NCBI RefSeq assembly: GCF_009184425.1 | Contig: NZ_WELG01000001.1 | Location: 1,115,870 to 1,179,869, forward strand | Source: Flagellimonas olearia | Lineage (GTDB): Bacteria; Bacteroidota; Bacteroidia; Flavobacteriales; Flavobacteriaceae | Direction of reading: 5' to 3' | Length of the DNA: 64,000 bases | Shown here: positions 37,175 to 46,475 of the stretch, piece by piece | Layout of the letters: each line of letters opens with the position of its first letter | How positions within the stretch are numbered: position 1 is the stretch's first letter | Position numbers and translations under genes: made by a program | The notes under the pieces: generated by a model | Told to the model about the DNA's origin: nothing | Database searches by the model: none | Seen by the model: only the letters and a program-made list of their open reading frames with translations

Positions 37175-38584
37175 ATGAGCAAAACACTATTTGATAAAGT
37201 TTGGGATTCCCATGTGGTCCAACATATTGAAAATGGTCCTGATGTCCTATTTATTGACAGGCATTTGGTGCATGAAGTAACCAGTCCCGTAGCCTTTTTG
37301 GGATTAAAGAATAGAGGTATCAAGGTATTGTACCCGGAGCGTACGTTTGCCACGGCAGACCACAATACCCCTACCCGGAACCAACATTTGCCCGTCAAGG
37401 ACAAATTATCGGCCAATCAGCTTAGGGCCCTTGAGGAAAACTCCAAAGCCCATAACATCCCTTATTGGGGGCTTGGGCATAAGAAAAATGGTATTGTTCA
37501 CGTCATCGGCCCGGAAAACGGGATTACCGTTCCCGGAGCAACCATAGTTTGTGGGGATTCACATACTTCCACCCATGGTGCGTTTGGCGCCATTGCTTTC
37601 GGAATTGGAACCAGTGAAGTGGAAATGGTACTTTCCACCCAATGCATTATGCAGCCCAAACCCAAACGGATGCGTATCAATGTGGATGGAGCCCTCAGCA
37701 AAGCGGTTACCCCAAAAGATGTGGCCTTGTTCATCATCTCCCAATTGACCACTTCCGGAGCAACCGGATATTTTGTGGAGTATGCTGGCGAGGTGTTCAG
37801 GAACATGTCCATGGAAGGTAGAATGACCGTTTGCAATTTGAGTATTGAAATGGGTGCACGAGGTGGTATGATCGCTCCCGATGAAAAGACTTTTGACTAT
37901 ATCAAGGGACGTGAGTACACTCCCAAAGGTCAGGACTGGGATACCGCCATGGAATATTGGAAAACCTTGTATTCGGATGATGATGCTGTTTTTGACAAGG
38001 AGCTTTCCTTCAATGCCAGCGATATAGAACCGATGATCACCTATGGTACCAATCCAGGTATGGGTATGGGCATCCAAAAATACATTCCGCTTGCGGAAGC
38101 CGTTGAAGGCGGTGTGGCCACCTATAAAAAATCCTTGGAATATATGGATTTCAACGAAGGTGAGGCCATGATTGGAAAACCCATCGATTTCGTTTTCTTA
38201 GGAAGCTGCACCAATGGTAGGATAGAGGACTTTAGAGCCTTTGCTTCCATCATCAAAGGAAAAAAGAAAGCAGACCACGTTACGGCATGGTTGGTCCCCG
38301 GCTCACACCAAGTGGAAGCAGCCATTAGGGAAGAAGGTATTTTGGACATTCTTCAGGAAGCCGGTTTTGAGCTTCGTGAACCTGGATGTTCTGCCTGTTT
38401 GGCCATGAACGATGATAAGATTCCCGCTGGAAAATATGCCGTGAGTACCTCCAACCGAAACTTCGAAGGAAGACAAGGTCCCGGAGCACGTACCCTATTG
38501 GCCAGTCCTTTGGTTGCTGCCGCTGCCGCTGTTACCGGTAAGGTCACCGACCCACGGGAACTCATGGAAGAAGCATTCGCATAA
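37175..38584 (+). CDS. leuC: 3-isopropylmalate dehydratase large subunit
   Basis: The 469-residue protein matches LeuC. The [4Fe-4S] cysteines are visible in [12 protein letters not shown] and [11 protein letters not shown], with an upstream Cys in [15 protein letters not shown]. With LeuD it isomerises 2-isopropylmalate to 3-isopropylmalate in leucine synthesis. The frame begins at a TTG 12 bases upstream; the ATG followed by [12 protein letters not shown] is the family start. It is the first gene of leuCD-leuA/cimA-leuB. Confidence 0.97.
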   Translation: MSKTLFDKVWDSHVVQHIENGPDVLFIDRHLVHEVTSPVAFLGLKNRGIKVLYPERTFATADHNTPTRNQHLPVKDKLSANQLRALEENSKAHNIPYWGLGHKKNGIVHVIGPENGITVPGATIVCGDSHTSTHGAFGAIAFGIGTSEVEMVLSTQCIMQPKPKRMRINVDGALSKAVTPKDVALFIISQLTTSGATGYFVEYAGEVFRNMSMEGRMTVCNLSIEMGARGGMIAPDEKTFDYIKGREYTPKGQDWDTAMEYWKTLYSDDDAVFDKELSFNASDIEPMITYGTNPGMGMGIQKYIPLAEAVEGGVATYKKSLEYMDFNEGEAMIGKPIDFVFLGSCTNGRIEDFRAFASIIKGKKKADHVTAWLVPGSHQVEAAIREEGILDILQEAGFELREPGCSACLAMNDDKIPAGKYAVSTSNRNFEGRQGPGARTLLASPLVAAAAAVTGKVTDPRELMEEAFA

Positions 38585-38665
38585 CAATAAACAATGAACA
38601 ATTATCAATACACAGCGGAACTATCTACTGTTAATTGGCAATTGTCAACTGAAAATTGAAAAAAC

Positions 38666-39262
38666 ATGGCATACGATAAATTCAACATATTAAAAAGTTC
38701 GGCGGTACCCATGCCCATTGAAAATGTGGATACCGACCAAATCATCCCAGCCCGATTCCTTAAAGCCACAGAGCGTAAAGGTTTTGGAGACAATTTGTTC
38801 CGCGACTGGAGGTACAACTCCGATGACACCCCAAAAGAGCATTTTGTGCTGAACAATCCCATCTACAGTGGACAGATATTGGTAGGTGGAAAAAACTTTG
38901 GTTCCGGTTCTTCGCGGGAACACGCCGCATGGGCCGTATACGATTACGGATTCCGCTGTGTGGTATCCAGCTTCTTTGCAGATATTTTCCGAAACAACTG
39001 TCTGAATATCGGGGTATTGCCCGTTCAGGTAAGTCCTGAGTTTTTGGACAAGATTTTCACGGCCATTGAGGCCGACCCCAAAGCGGAGTTGGAAGTAAAC
39101 CTTCCCGAGCAAAAAATCACCATTTTGGCAACTGGGGAAAGCGAAAGCTTTGACATCAACGGGTACAAAAAACAAAATATGCTCAACGGTTTTGATGATA
39201 TCGACTATTTGTTGAACATTAAAAACGATATTGAGCAGTTTGCCGGGAACACTCCTTTATAG
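38666..39262 (+). CDS. leuD: 3-isopropylmalate dehydratase small subunit
   Basis: The 198-residue protein matches Leu[14 protein letters not shown] and [15 protein letters not shown] are the swivelling-domain motifs of the aconitase family. It pairs with LeuC. It lies 81 bases after leuC; the gap is repetitive (ATTGGCAATTGTCAACTG) but without a visible promoter. Confidence 0.97.
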   Translation: MAYDKFNILKSSAVPMPIENVDTDQIIPARFLKATERKGFGDNLFRDWRYNSDDTPKEHFVLNNPIYSGQILVGGKNFGSGSSREHAAWAVYDYGFRCVVSSFFADIFRNNCLNIGVLPVQVSPEFLDKIFTAIEADPKAELEVNLPEQKITILATGESESFDINGYKKQNMLNGFDDIDYLLNIKNDIEQFAGNTPL

Positions 39263-39286
39263 ACCCTACCCAACCCTACACTGAAA

Positions 39287-40804
39287 ATGAAAGCACGCAC
39301 CGTTGAAATCATGGACACCACCCTAAGGGATGGTGAACAGACCTCTGGGGTTTCCTTTTCCGCTTCGGAAAAACTCACTTTGGCCAAACTTCTTTTGGAA
39401 GAACTCAAAGTGGACCGTATTGAGGTGGCTTCGGCCCGTGTTTCCGAAGGGGAGTTCAAAGCGGTCAAAAGTATCACCGAGTGGGCCCACAGTGAAGGGT
39501 ATATCTCTAAAGTCGAGGTGCTAACTTTTGTAGATAATGGGGTTTCTTTGGACTGGATGATAGAGGCTGGCGCCAAGGTGCAAAATTTGTTGACCAAAGG
39601 ATCGTTGAACCACCTTACCCATCAGCTCAAGAAAACGCCTGAGCAGCATTTTTCAGATATTGCCACGGTCATACAAAAAGCGCAAGAATTGGGCATTGAA
39701 ACCAATGTGTATCTTGAAGATTGGAGCAATGGCATGCGGAACTCCAAAGAATATGTGTACCAGTTTTTGGATTTTCTTACCACCCAACCCATTAAACGCA
39801 TTTTGCTTCCCGATACTTTAGGGGTATTGACCCATGGCGAGACCGGCCAGTTTTTTAAGGAGATCATTGAGAAATATCCGAACACGCATTTCGATTTTCA
39901 CGGGCACAACGATTATGACCTGAGTGTAGCTAATGTCATGGAGGCTCTCAAAGCGGGCGCCCATGGTCTTCACCTTACCGTAAATGGTATGGGGGAACGG
40001 GCCGGTAATGCCCCCTTGGCCAGCGTAGTGGCCGTTATCAATGACTTTATGCCCGAGATTTCCATCGGGGTCAAGGAATCCTCGCTGTACAAAGTGAGTA
40101 AATTGGTATCGGCTTTTACTGGATTTGGGATTCCGGACAACAAACCTATCGTAGGAGATAATGTGTTTACCCAAACTGCTGGTATACATGCCGATGGAGA
40201 TAGCAAGAAGAATCTTTACTTTAATGATTTATTACCGGAACGTTTCGGCAGAAAGCGGAAATATGCCCTAGGCAAAACATCAGGTAAGGCCAACATCCAA
40301 AAGAACCTTCAGGAACTTGGATTGACCTTAAACGATGAAGAGCTCAAAAAAGTTACCGAGCGTATCATAGAACTGGGCGACAAAAAGGAACGCGTTACCA
40401 AGGATGATCTTCCCTATATCATTTCCGATGTGTTGGACAGTGACCTCCATCAGCAAAAAGTGTTTGTGAAATCCTACGTGCTCACCCACTCCAAAGGATT
40501 AAAACCCTCCACTACCCTTTCCATCGAAATTGAAGGAAAAAGCTATGAGGAAAATGCACAGGGAGATGGACAATTCGATGCCTTTATCAACGCCTTGAAA
40601 AAAGTGTACAAAAAAGAAGGAAGGGAACTGCCCAAGCTGGTGGACTACGCCGTTAGAATCCCCCCAGGGAGTAATTCGGATGCGCTTTGCGAGACCATCA
40701 TCACCTGGCAGACCAATGAGAACGAATTCACCACACGTGGATTGGATTCCGACCAGACCGTATCGGCCATAAAGGCCACAGAGAAAATGCTCAACCTAGT
40801 ATAG
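39287..40804 (+). CDS. 2-isopropylmalate/citramalate synthase family protein
   Basis: The 505-residue enzyme has the HMGL-like TIM barrel with DTTLRDGEQTSGVSF (metal-site), HGHNDYDLSVANVMEA (metal ligands) and a C-terminal LeuA dimer/allosteric domain (about 390-505). Its position in the leuCD-X-leuB run suggests 2-isopropylmalate synthase, but the sequence resembles the clade that includes Leptospira citramalate synthase. LeuA from acetyl-CoA and 2-oxoisovalerate or CimA from pyruvate are both possible; feedback control is expected to be through the C-terminal domain. The ilvA-encoded threonine dehydratase gives a separate source of 2-oxobutanoate. Confidence 0.85.
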   Translation: MKARTVEIMDTTLRDGEQTSGVSFSASEKLTLAKLLLEELKVDRIEVASARVSEGEFKAVKSITEWAHSEGYISKVEVLTFVDNGVSLDWMIEAGAKVQNLLTKGSLNHLTHQLKKTPEQHFSDIATVIQKAQELGIETNVYLEDWSNGMRNSKEYVYQFLDFLTTQPIKRILLPDTLGVLTHGETGQFFKEIIEKYPNTHFDFHGHNDYDLSVANVMEALKAGAHGLHLTVNGMGERAGNAPLASVVAVINDFMPEISIGVKESSLYKVSKLVSAFTGFGIPDNKPIVGDNVFTQTAGIHADGDSKKNLYFNDLLPERFGRKRKYALGKTSGKANIQKNLQELGLTLNDEELKKVTERIIELGDKKERVTKDDLPYIISDVLDSDLHQQKVFVKSYVLTHSKGLKPSTTLSIEIEGKSYEENAQGDGQFDAFINALKKVYKKEGRELPKLVDYAVRIPPGSNSDALCETIITWQTNENEFTTRGLDSDQTVSAIKATEKMLNLV

Positions 40805-40839
40805 ATAATTGTGTTTATTGAAAACTGATAATTAAAGAA

Positions 40840-41895
40840 ATGAAATTAAACATAGCCCTATTGGCCGGGGATGGAATCGGCCCCGAAGTAATAGACCAAG
40901 CCGTAAAAGTATCCAATGCCGTAGCAAAAAAATTCGGACATGAAATCAATTGGACACCTGCACTTACCGGTGCTGCCGCCATTGATGCCGTAGGAGAGCC
41001 CTATCCGGACGAAACCCATGAGGTGTGTGCCAATGCCGATGCCGTACTTTTTGGAGCCATAGGACACCCTCGTTTTGACAATGACCCATCCGCCAAGGTA
41101 CGTCCTGAGCAAGGCTTGTTGAAAATGCGTCAAAAATTGGGTCTTTTCGCCAATGTTCGACCCACATTTACTTTTCCTTCATTGATTGATAAGTCCCCAT
41201 TGAAAAGAGAACGTATTGAAGGTACGGACCTTATCATTCTTCGTGAGCTTACCGGAGGGGTCTATTTTGGGGAAAGAGGGAGAAAGGATGACGGCAACAC
41301 TGCCTTTGACACCATGACCTACCAACGCTTTGAAATAGAGCGGCTGGCCCGAAAAGGTTTTGAAATGGCCCTAAAGCGTTCCAAAAAGCTTTGCTGTGTG
41401 GATAAGGCCAACGTATTGGAATCTTCTCGTTTGTGGAGGGAAACTGTCCAAAATATGGAAAAAGAATACCCGGAAGTGGAAGTGTCCTATGAATTTGTGG
41501 ATGCCGTGGCCATGCGTTTGGTACAATGGCCCAAAGCCTACGATGTCATCATTACCGCCAACCTATTTGGGGACATCCTCACCGATGAAGCTTCGGTAAT
41601 TTCCGGATCCATGGGATTGATGCCTTCTTCTTCCGTAGGAAGCAAGGTGTCGCTTTATGAGCCCATTCACGGTTCCTACCCTCAGGCCGCCGGAAAGAAC
41701 ATTGCCAATCCACTGGCAACGGTATTGTCTGCCGCCATGCTATTCGAGGATTTGAACCTTGCCGATGAAGCTGAGGCCATTCGCGCCGTGGTCAATAAAT
41801 CATTGGCCGAAGGTGTGGTCACCGAGGATTTGGCCGAAGGCGGCAAATCATTTGGCACCAGTGAGGTGGGTGATTGGTTGGCTTCCAACTTATAA
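40840..41895 (+). CDS. leuB: 3-isopropylmalate dehydrogenase
   Basis: The 351-residue protein matches LeuB: LAGDGIGPEVIDQAV, RPEQGLLKMRQKLGLFANVR, and DAVAMRLVQWPKAYDVIIT, plus the NAD-loop EPIHGSYPQAAGKNIANP. It oxidises and decarboxylates 3-isopropylmalate to 2-oxoisocaproate. It is the last gene of the leu cluster and is followed by an intrinsic terminator. Confidence 0.97.
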   Translation: MKLNIALLAGDGIGPEVIDQAVKVSNAVAKKFGHEINWTPALTGAAAIDAVGEPYPDETHEVCANADAVLFGAIGHPRFDNDPSAKVRPEQGLLKMRQKLGLFANVRPTFTFPSLIDKSPLKRERIEGTDLIILRELTGGVYFGERGRKDDGNTAFDTMTYQRFEIERLARKGFEMALKRSKKLCCVDKANVLESSRLWRETVQNMEKEYPEVEVSYEFVDAVAMRLVQWPKAYDVIITANLFGDILTDEASVISGSMGLMPSSSVGSKVSLYEPIHGSYPQAAGKNIANPLATVLSAAMLFEDLNLADEAEAIRAVVNKSLAEGVVTEDLAEGGKSFGTSEVGDWLASNL

Positions 41896-41920
41896 TCCAT
41901 TTCAAAAATAAAATTCCAAG

Positions 41921-41943
41921 AGCCCCTTTATGGGGCTTTTTTT
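41921..41943 (+). terminator. rho-independent terminator after leuB
   Basis: AGCCCC, loop TTTAT, GGGGCT and a run of T follow leuB by about 25 bases. Confidence 0.88.
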
Positions 41944-42092
41944 ATGTTAAAAATCCCCATTCCCAGTTCTCCCTTCAATTCAAACCCTGTTTACGTCAAT
42001 CCATAAGGGGCATCCATCAATTGTACCCTCTTTTTTGATTTGGACCATGATAGTTTTGGTTCCCAACAACAATCTCAAAAAAGGAATTTAAG

Positions 42093-42851
42093 ATGGCACT
42101 ACAGGAAGAATTTGAACAACAGGGGATTTGGCTGTTCCGGTATCGAAGCTTTTTGCCTTTGGTCATTATCGCAATCGGAATTGGCTTGTACATCAACACA
42201 GAAATCCACCCCGAAACCTTTTTTATCAAAGACACTCCTTACGAAATGCATTATGAACTTTTCTGCCTATTTGTGGGGTTGTTAGGTCAGCTTATCCGAA
42301 TATTCACCATTGGCCACACTCCAAAGAACACTTCTGGTCGAAACGTAAAGGGTCAGGTGGCCGATACGCTCAACACCACTGGCATCTATTCCGTTGTGAG
42401 ACACCCTCTTTACTTGGGGAACTTCTTCATGTGGTTGGGGCCGGCCTTATTGACCGGCAACTTTTGGTTCGTTACAGCCTTCTGCTTCCTGTTTTGGGTG
42501 TATTATGAACGTATCATGTTCGCTGAAGAACAATTTTTGCGTAAAAAGTTCGGGATGACCTATTTGCACTGGTCCGAAAGGGTTCCCGCCTTTATCCCAA
42601 ATTTTAAACAATATAGGCAACCTATTATGACCTTTAGTTGGAAAAAGGTATTGAAACAGGAAAAAAACGGTCTATTCAACCTGTTCATTATCTTTTTTGC
42701 TTTTGACATGACCGGTGAACTCATCAATGGGACCACCAATTTCAACCTGACTTTTCTGATAGGCTTTGTCCTTGCCAGTATTGGTTTTTTGATATTGACA
42801 TTCTTAAAACGACGAACCGCTGTCCTGAATGAGGAAAATACGTTACGATAA
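42093..42851 (+). CDS. isoprenylcysteine carboxyl methyltransferase-like membrane protein, possible lipid A methyltransferase
   Basis: The 252-residue protein has 5-6 membrane helices. Its conserved ICMT motif is VVRHPLYLGNFFMWLG (about 107-122), followed by YYERIMFAEEQFLRKKFG. The N-terminus (MALQEEFEQQGIWLFRYRSF) resembles Leptospira LmtA, which methylates the lipid A 1-phosphate. No prenylated proteins exist in bacteria, so a lipid phosphate substrate is more likely, but this is inference. About 150 bases downstream lies the first long direct repeat. Confidence 0.75.
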   Translation: MALQEEFEQQGIWLFRYRSFLPLVIIAIGIGLYINTEIHPETFFIKDTPYEMHYELFCLFVGLLGQLIRIFTIGHTPKNTSGRNVKGQVADTLNTTGIYSVVRHPLYLGNFFMWLGPALLTGNFWFVTAFCFLFWVYYERIMFAEEQFLRKKFGMTYLHWSERVPAFIPNFKQYRQPIMTFSWKKVLKQEKNGLFNLFIIFFAFDMTGELINGTTNFNLTFLIGFVLASIGFLILTFLKRRTAVLNEENTLR

Positions 42852-42989
42852 AGAATTTTCATTTGCCTTTACCTATGTATCCCATCAAACTAAGCTCGTG
42901 TAAATCCATTACCTAAGAGCGATCAACACCCATCACTTCATAAATATAATCTCCTAGTGTGACAAAAAACACCTTGGAGGAATATCATA

Positions 42990-43177
42990 GGAGATTTCTC
43001 GTCGTCCCGAAAACCGTCGGGACTCACTCGAAATGACATACACCCATATACAGTCATTTCGAACTGTCATCCTAAGCGCAGTCGAAGGGGAATGTGAGAA
43101 GTCTGCTGCTATAAATATAGTCCGTACTCAAAAAGTTGCTCACTTTGCCCTCCAGCAACTGCTCAATGGTCTCGTTG
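42990..43177. repeat. long direct repeat, copy A
   Basis: About 188 bases, matching copy B (44604-44793) with 14 mismatches and one single-base gap by my count. It begins GGAGATTTCTCGTCGTCCCG and ends in GCTCAATGGTCTCGTTG. It carries a broken copy of the dehydrogenase 3' end on the minus strand and the short CAGTCATTTCGAACTGTCAT repeat. Confidence 0.9.
43109..43177 (-). pseudogene. fragment of the GapN-like dehydrogenase 3' end
   Basis: The minus strand matches the last 23 codons of the intact gene at 44723. One base is missing near the stop (TATATTTATAG here, TATATTTTATAG there), so the frame reads past the stop and cannot be functional. Confidence 0.8.
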
Positions 43178-43297
43178 CTAATTTTACCCCGTCAACCCAA
43201 ACCAAGCACACATCAACCCAAACCGGACATCCGTCAATTCCTCCCATAATCCCAGTATGTCTTTGTTTTCCTTTGGAAAAACAATAAAAAATTCACA

Positions 43298-44533
43298 ATG
43301 AAACATCCAAAACTCTTGGGGGCCATGGCCTTGGCCCTTTTCCTTGTCTTGAACAACTCTTGCGGCAAGGACGACCCCTGCAAGGAAACCACCTTTTATC
43401 TGGACAATGATGGGGATGGCGAAGGCGACTCCGCCAAACCCCAAATGGCCTGTGAAAAGCCGGACAAACATGTGGCCAATGCCAATGACCCGGACGACTC
43501 CAACGCCAATATCTTTTCCGGTTGCACCAAAGTGACCTACTATCTGGACAATGACGGCGACTCCTTTGGTGATCCCAACCAGTCTTTGGAACTCTGTGAT
43601 GGAGTTACAGTACCTGAAAAGTATGTAACTGATAATACCGACCCTAATGATGCTGACAACAACGATCCAGAATGCCAACAAGAAGTAACTTACTATGAGG
43701 ACAAAGATGGTGATGGGCATGGTAATATTGAAGCGGCACAAACAATTTGTTCCAACTTAGATACTCCATCGGGTTATGTTTCTAACAGTGATGATTGTGA
43801 TGACCTTAACGGAACTTTTTATCCAGAAGGCCCGGATCATCCCAACGATGGAATTGATTCAAATTGTGATGGTACCGAAGAACCCACTCCTACCGTAACC
43901 ATATGGAATGGTCAAGATATACAATTTTCCAAAGCATCCAATGCGGATTGGCACCTAACAGAGAATCAGGACCAGTTAACAGCTGACATTATCATCACAA
44001 GACAGAATGGTGGCCCTATTTACAATTTCCAGTGGTGGCAAAGTACATTTGGTCAAGATGCCGAGCATGATGTTAATGAAAATTTCTCGGATCTTTTGGC
44101 GGACTTTTATGGGGATTCTGATTATGCTGTACTAAACTATGAACAGATTGATGCCTCGGGAGGAACAAAAGGCATCAAATGGGCCTTGCTTGATCCCGGC
44201 CTAGGTAACTATCCCAATCAAGCTTGGGAAGATTTTAATTTCTATGGTACTTTAGGAGACCCGACCAACTTTTACAGTTTCAAAAATCTATACAACATTA
44301 TAAATATGTTACATTATGATGAGAGTATAATGATTGGCATAAAGAATGAATTTCAACTTTTATTGAGCTTAGGCATAGGATATGGTTCAAGATACGATAG
44401 ACTGGTCGGCAAGCAATTGGCTCTATGGTTGGTTGAAGAAAATATTTACCTTACCTTAACTTTTGAGTCGTTTGACATGTATAATGATACTCCTGGGGGA
44501 GCTTTTTCCTATACCCGTTCCACCCCAAATTAG
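43298..44533 (+). CDS. MopE-like calcium-binding lipoprotein
   Basis: The 411-residue product has a lipoprotein signal ending in LNNSCGKDDPC; the K-D-D after the Cys is the type of export signal that places lipoproteins on the flavobacterial surface. Three Dx(D/N)xDG repeats follow (YLDNDGDGEGD, YLDNDGDSFGD, YEDKDGDGHGN) and then a MopE-type metal-binding motif, DDCDDLNGTFYPEG, with DGIDSNCDGTEE. The second half (about 200-411) is not recognised. The gene lies between the two long direct repeats and has no paralogue in the window, so it may have been acquired by insertion. A bidirectional terminator follows. Confidence 0.75.
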   Translation: MKHPKLLGAMALALFLVLNNSCGKDDPCKETTFYLDNDGDGEGDSAKPQMACEKPDKHVANANDPDDSNANIFSGCTKVTYYLDNDGDSFGDPNQSLELCDGVTVPEKYVTDNTDPNDADNNDPECQQEVTYYEDKDGDGHGNIEAAQTICSNLDTPSGYVSNSDDCDDLNGTFYPEGPDHPNDGIDSNCDGTEEPTPTVTIWNGQDIQFSKASNADWHLTENQDQLTADIIITRQNGGPIYNFQWWQSTFGQDAEHDVNENFSDLLADFYGDSDYAVLNYEQIDASGGTKGIKWALLDPGLGNYPNQAWEDFNFYGTLGDPTNFYSFKNLYNIINMLHYDESIMIGIKNEFQLLLSLGIGYGSRYDRLVGKQLALWLVEENIYLTLTFESFDMYNDTPGGAFSYTRSTPN

Positions 44534-44558
44534 ACAAAAGAATTTGAAAGCAAAAAAA

Positions 44559-44581
44559 AGCCTTGGAAAAATTCCAAGGCT
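44559..44581. terminator. bidirectional terminator
   Basis: AGCCTTGGAA, loop AAA, TTCCAAGGCT with flanking A- and T-runs. It serves the lipoprotein gene and the convergent dehydrogenase gene. Confidence 0.9.
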
Positions 44582-44603
44582 TTTTTTTATATTAAACTTC
44601 ATT

Positions 44604-44793
44604 GGAGATTTCTCGTCGTCCCGATCACTATCGGGACTTACTCGAAATGACATACACCCATTTACAGTCATTTCGAACTGTCATCCTGAACGCAGTCGAA
44701 GGGGAATGTGAGAAATCTGCTGCTATAAAATATAGTCCGTACTTAAAAAGTTGCTCACCTTGGCCTCCAGCAACTGCTCAATGGTCTCATTGT
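44604..44793. repeat. long direct repeat, copy B
   Basis: The second copy of the repeat at 42990-43177. It includes the real 3' end of the GapN-like gene (stop at 44723-44725), so this copy is probably the original one. CCGATCACTATCGG forms a small hairpin. Confidence 0.9.
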
Positions 44794-46315
44794 TGATGTC
44801 ATTGTCCTTAAAGGCCACAAAAGTCCGTATGGAGAACGAACGCAGGGCATCGTGCACACTCAAGGTGGCCTGTGCGGAATCCTTTCGTCCTGTAAATGGG
44901 TACACATCCGGGCCACGTTGGCAAGAACTGTTCAAATTCACACGGCACACCAGATTCGCCAAGGAATCAATAAGTGGCGAAAGGGTGTACACATCTTTTC
45001 CGAACAGACTCACCTGCTGTCCGTAGTTGCTTTCGGCCATATCGTCCAAAGGTTCTTCAATATCCTTAAAGGATAGTACCGGAATGACGGGGCCAAACTG
45101 TTCCTCCTCATATACCCGCATGTCCTTGGAAACCGGATACAATACCGCCGGCCAGATGTAATTGTCAAAATGCTTTCCCCCTTTTTTGTTTAGGACTTTG
45201 GCTCCTTTGGTTTTGGCATCATCCAACAGTTCTTGTATATAGGCCGGCTTTCCAGGTTCTGGCAATGGGGTAAGGCTCACCCCTTCATCCCATGGATTCC
45301 CAAACTTGAGGGCATCCACTTTTTCGGAGAAGCGCTTTAAGAATTCTTCCCTGATATCCTCATGTACATAAACCACTTTGAGTGCGGTACACCGTTGCCC
45401 GTTAAAGGACAGGGTCCCGGCAATACATTCATTGATGGTAAGGTCCAAATCCGCATCGGGCAATACAATGGCTGGGTTTTTGGCTTCCAAGCCCAATACC
45501 AAACGTAATCTGTTGCTCTTGGGGTGCTGTTCCTGTAGCGCATTGGCCGATTTACTATTTCCGATAAGGGCCAATACATCCACCTTTCCGGTTTTCATAA
45601 TGGGGGCGGCCACAGCCCTTCCCCTGCCGAAAAGAATGTTCACCACACCTTTTGGAAAACTGCTCTTAAAAGCCTCCAAAAGTGGCGTAATCAACAAAAC
45701 CCCGTGTTTTGCGGGTTTAAATATGGTGGTGTTCCCCATAATAATAGCGGGGATCAACAACGCAAAGGTTTCATTCAAGGGATAATTGTAAGGTCCCAAG
45801 CAGAGTACCACCCCTAGCGGTCCCCTGCGGATATGGGCATATACCCCACTGTTTTTTTCAAACTTGGCACTATCCCGATCCAACTGCTTATATTCCTCTA
45901 TGGTGTCATAGATATACTCCACGGTACGGTCAAACTCCTTGTAGGAATCCGGTTGTGACTTGCCAATTTCCCACATCAACAATTTTACGACCTCCTCGCG
46001 CTTTTGCTCCATCTTCTTGACAAAGGACTCCATACATTCAATACGGTCCTTTACCTTCATCGTGGGCCAAACCCCTTGTCCTTTGTCATATGCCGCCAAG
46101 GCCGCATCCAAAGCCTCCATGGCCTCGGGTTCCCCCATATCGGGAATGCTGCCCAAGGTAGTAGGTGCATAGTCCTGGGTGGAGGAAATCGTGGAAACCA
46201 CAGGGGTGGTATTGCCTTCCCATTTGCGAAGTTCCCCATTGACCAAATAGGTCTTTTGGTGAATTTCCTGGGTAATCTGAAATGCTTCCGGTATTCTAGT
46301 TTTAGTTGTTGGCAT
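44723..46315 (-). CDS. GapN-like NADP-dependent aldehyde dehydrogenase
   Basis: The 530-residue protein is an ALDH of the non-phosphorylating glyceraldehyde-3-phosphate dehydrogenase type. The catalytic cysteine is in [15 protein letters not shown] (about residue 307), and [17 protein letters not shown] and [11 protein letters not shown] are cofactor-site motifs. Where other ALDHs have ELGGK with the general-base Glu, this one has [11 protein letters not shown] (about 272): the canonical Glu position is Gly and a Glu lies two residues later. The gene stands alone; its 3' end is duplicated as copy A. Oxidation of glyceraldehyde-3-phosphate is likely but not certain. Confidence 0.8.
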   Translation of the reverse strand: MPTTKTRIPEAFQITQEIHQKTYLVNGELRKWEGNTTPVVSTISSTQDYAPTTLGSIPDMGEPEAMEALDAALAAYDKGQGVWPTMKVKDRIECMESFVKKMEQKREEVVKLLMWEIGKSQPDSYKEFDRTVEYIYDTIEEYKQLDRDSAKFEKNSGVYAHIRRGPLGVVLCLGPYNYPLNETFALLIPAIIMGNTTIFKPAKHGVLLITPLLEAFKSSFPKGVVNILFGRGRAVAAPIMKTGKVDVLALIGNSKSANALQEQHPKSNRLRLVLGLEAKNPAIVLPDADLDLTINECIAGTLSFNGQRCTALKVVYVHEDIREEFLKRFSEKVDALKFGNPWDEGVSLTPLPEPGKPAYIQELLDDAKTKGAKVLNKKGGKHFDNYIWPAVLYPVSKDMRVYEEEQFGPVIPVLSFKDIEEPLDDMAESNYGQQVSLFGKDVYTLSPLIDSLANLVCRVNLNSSCQRGPDVYPFTGRKDSAQATLSVHDALRSFSIRTFVAFKDNDINNETIEQLLEAKVSNFLSTDYIL

Positions 46316-46475
46316 AGGTTGTGAATATTGTTAATAATTATCTAAGAAAACAGTCGTCCATCCATCACAAAGCTAACATAAAAATGACTGGAAACCACTT
46401 TGTTTTCAAAGGTTTCCCATCGAAAACGATGGAGTTTGTCCAGTATCAAAACAAGTGCTGGATTTGTGAAGCAGG

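Noticed and set aside
42990..44793. Insertion sequence or transposon flanked by repeats
   Set aside because: There is no transposase or integrase and the repeats are direct copies of a host gene end, not terminal inverted repeats.
46417..46432. Hairpin CCATCG-AAAA-CGATGG downstream of ilvA as a terminator
   Set aside because: The stem is 6 bases and no T-run follows on the minus strand, so I could not support it as a terminator.
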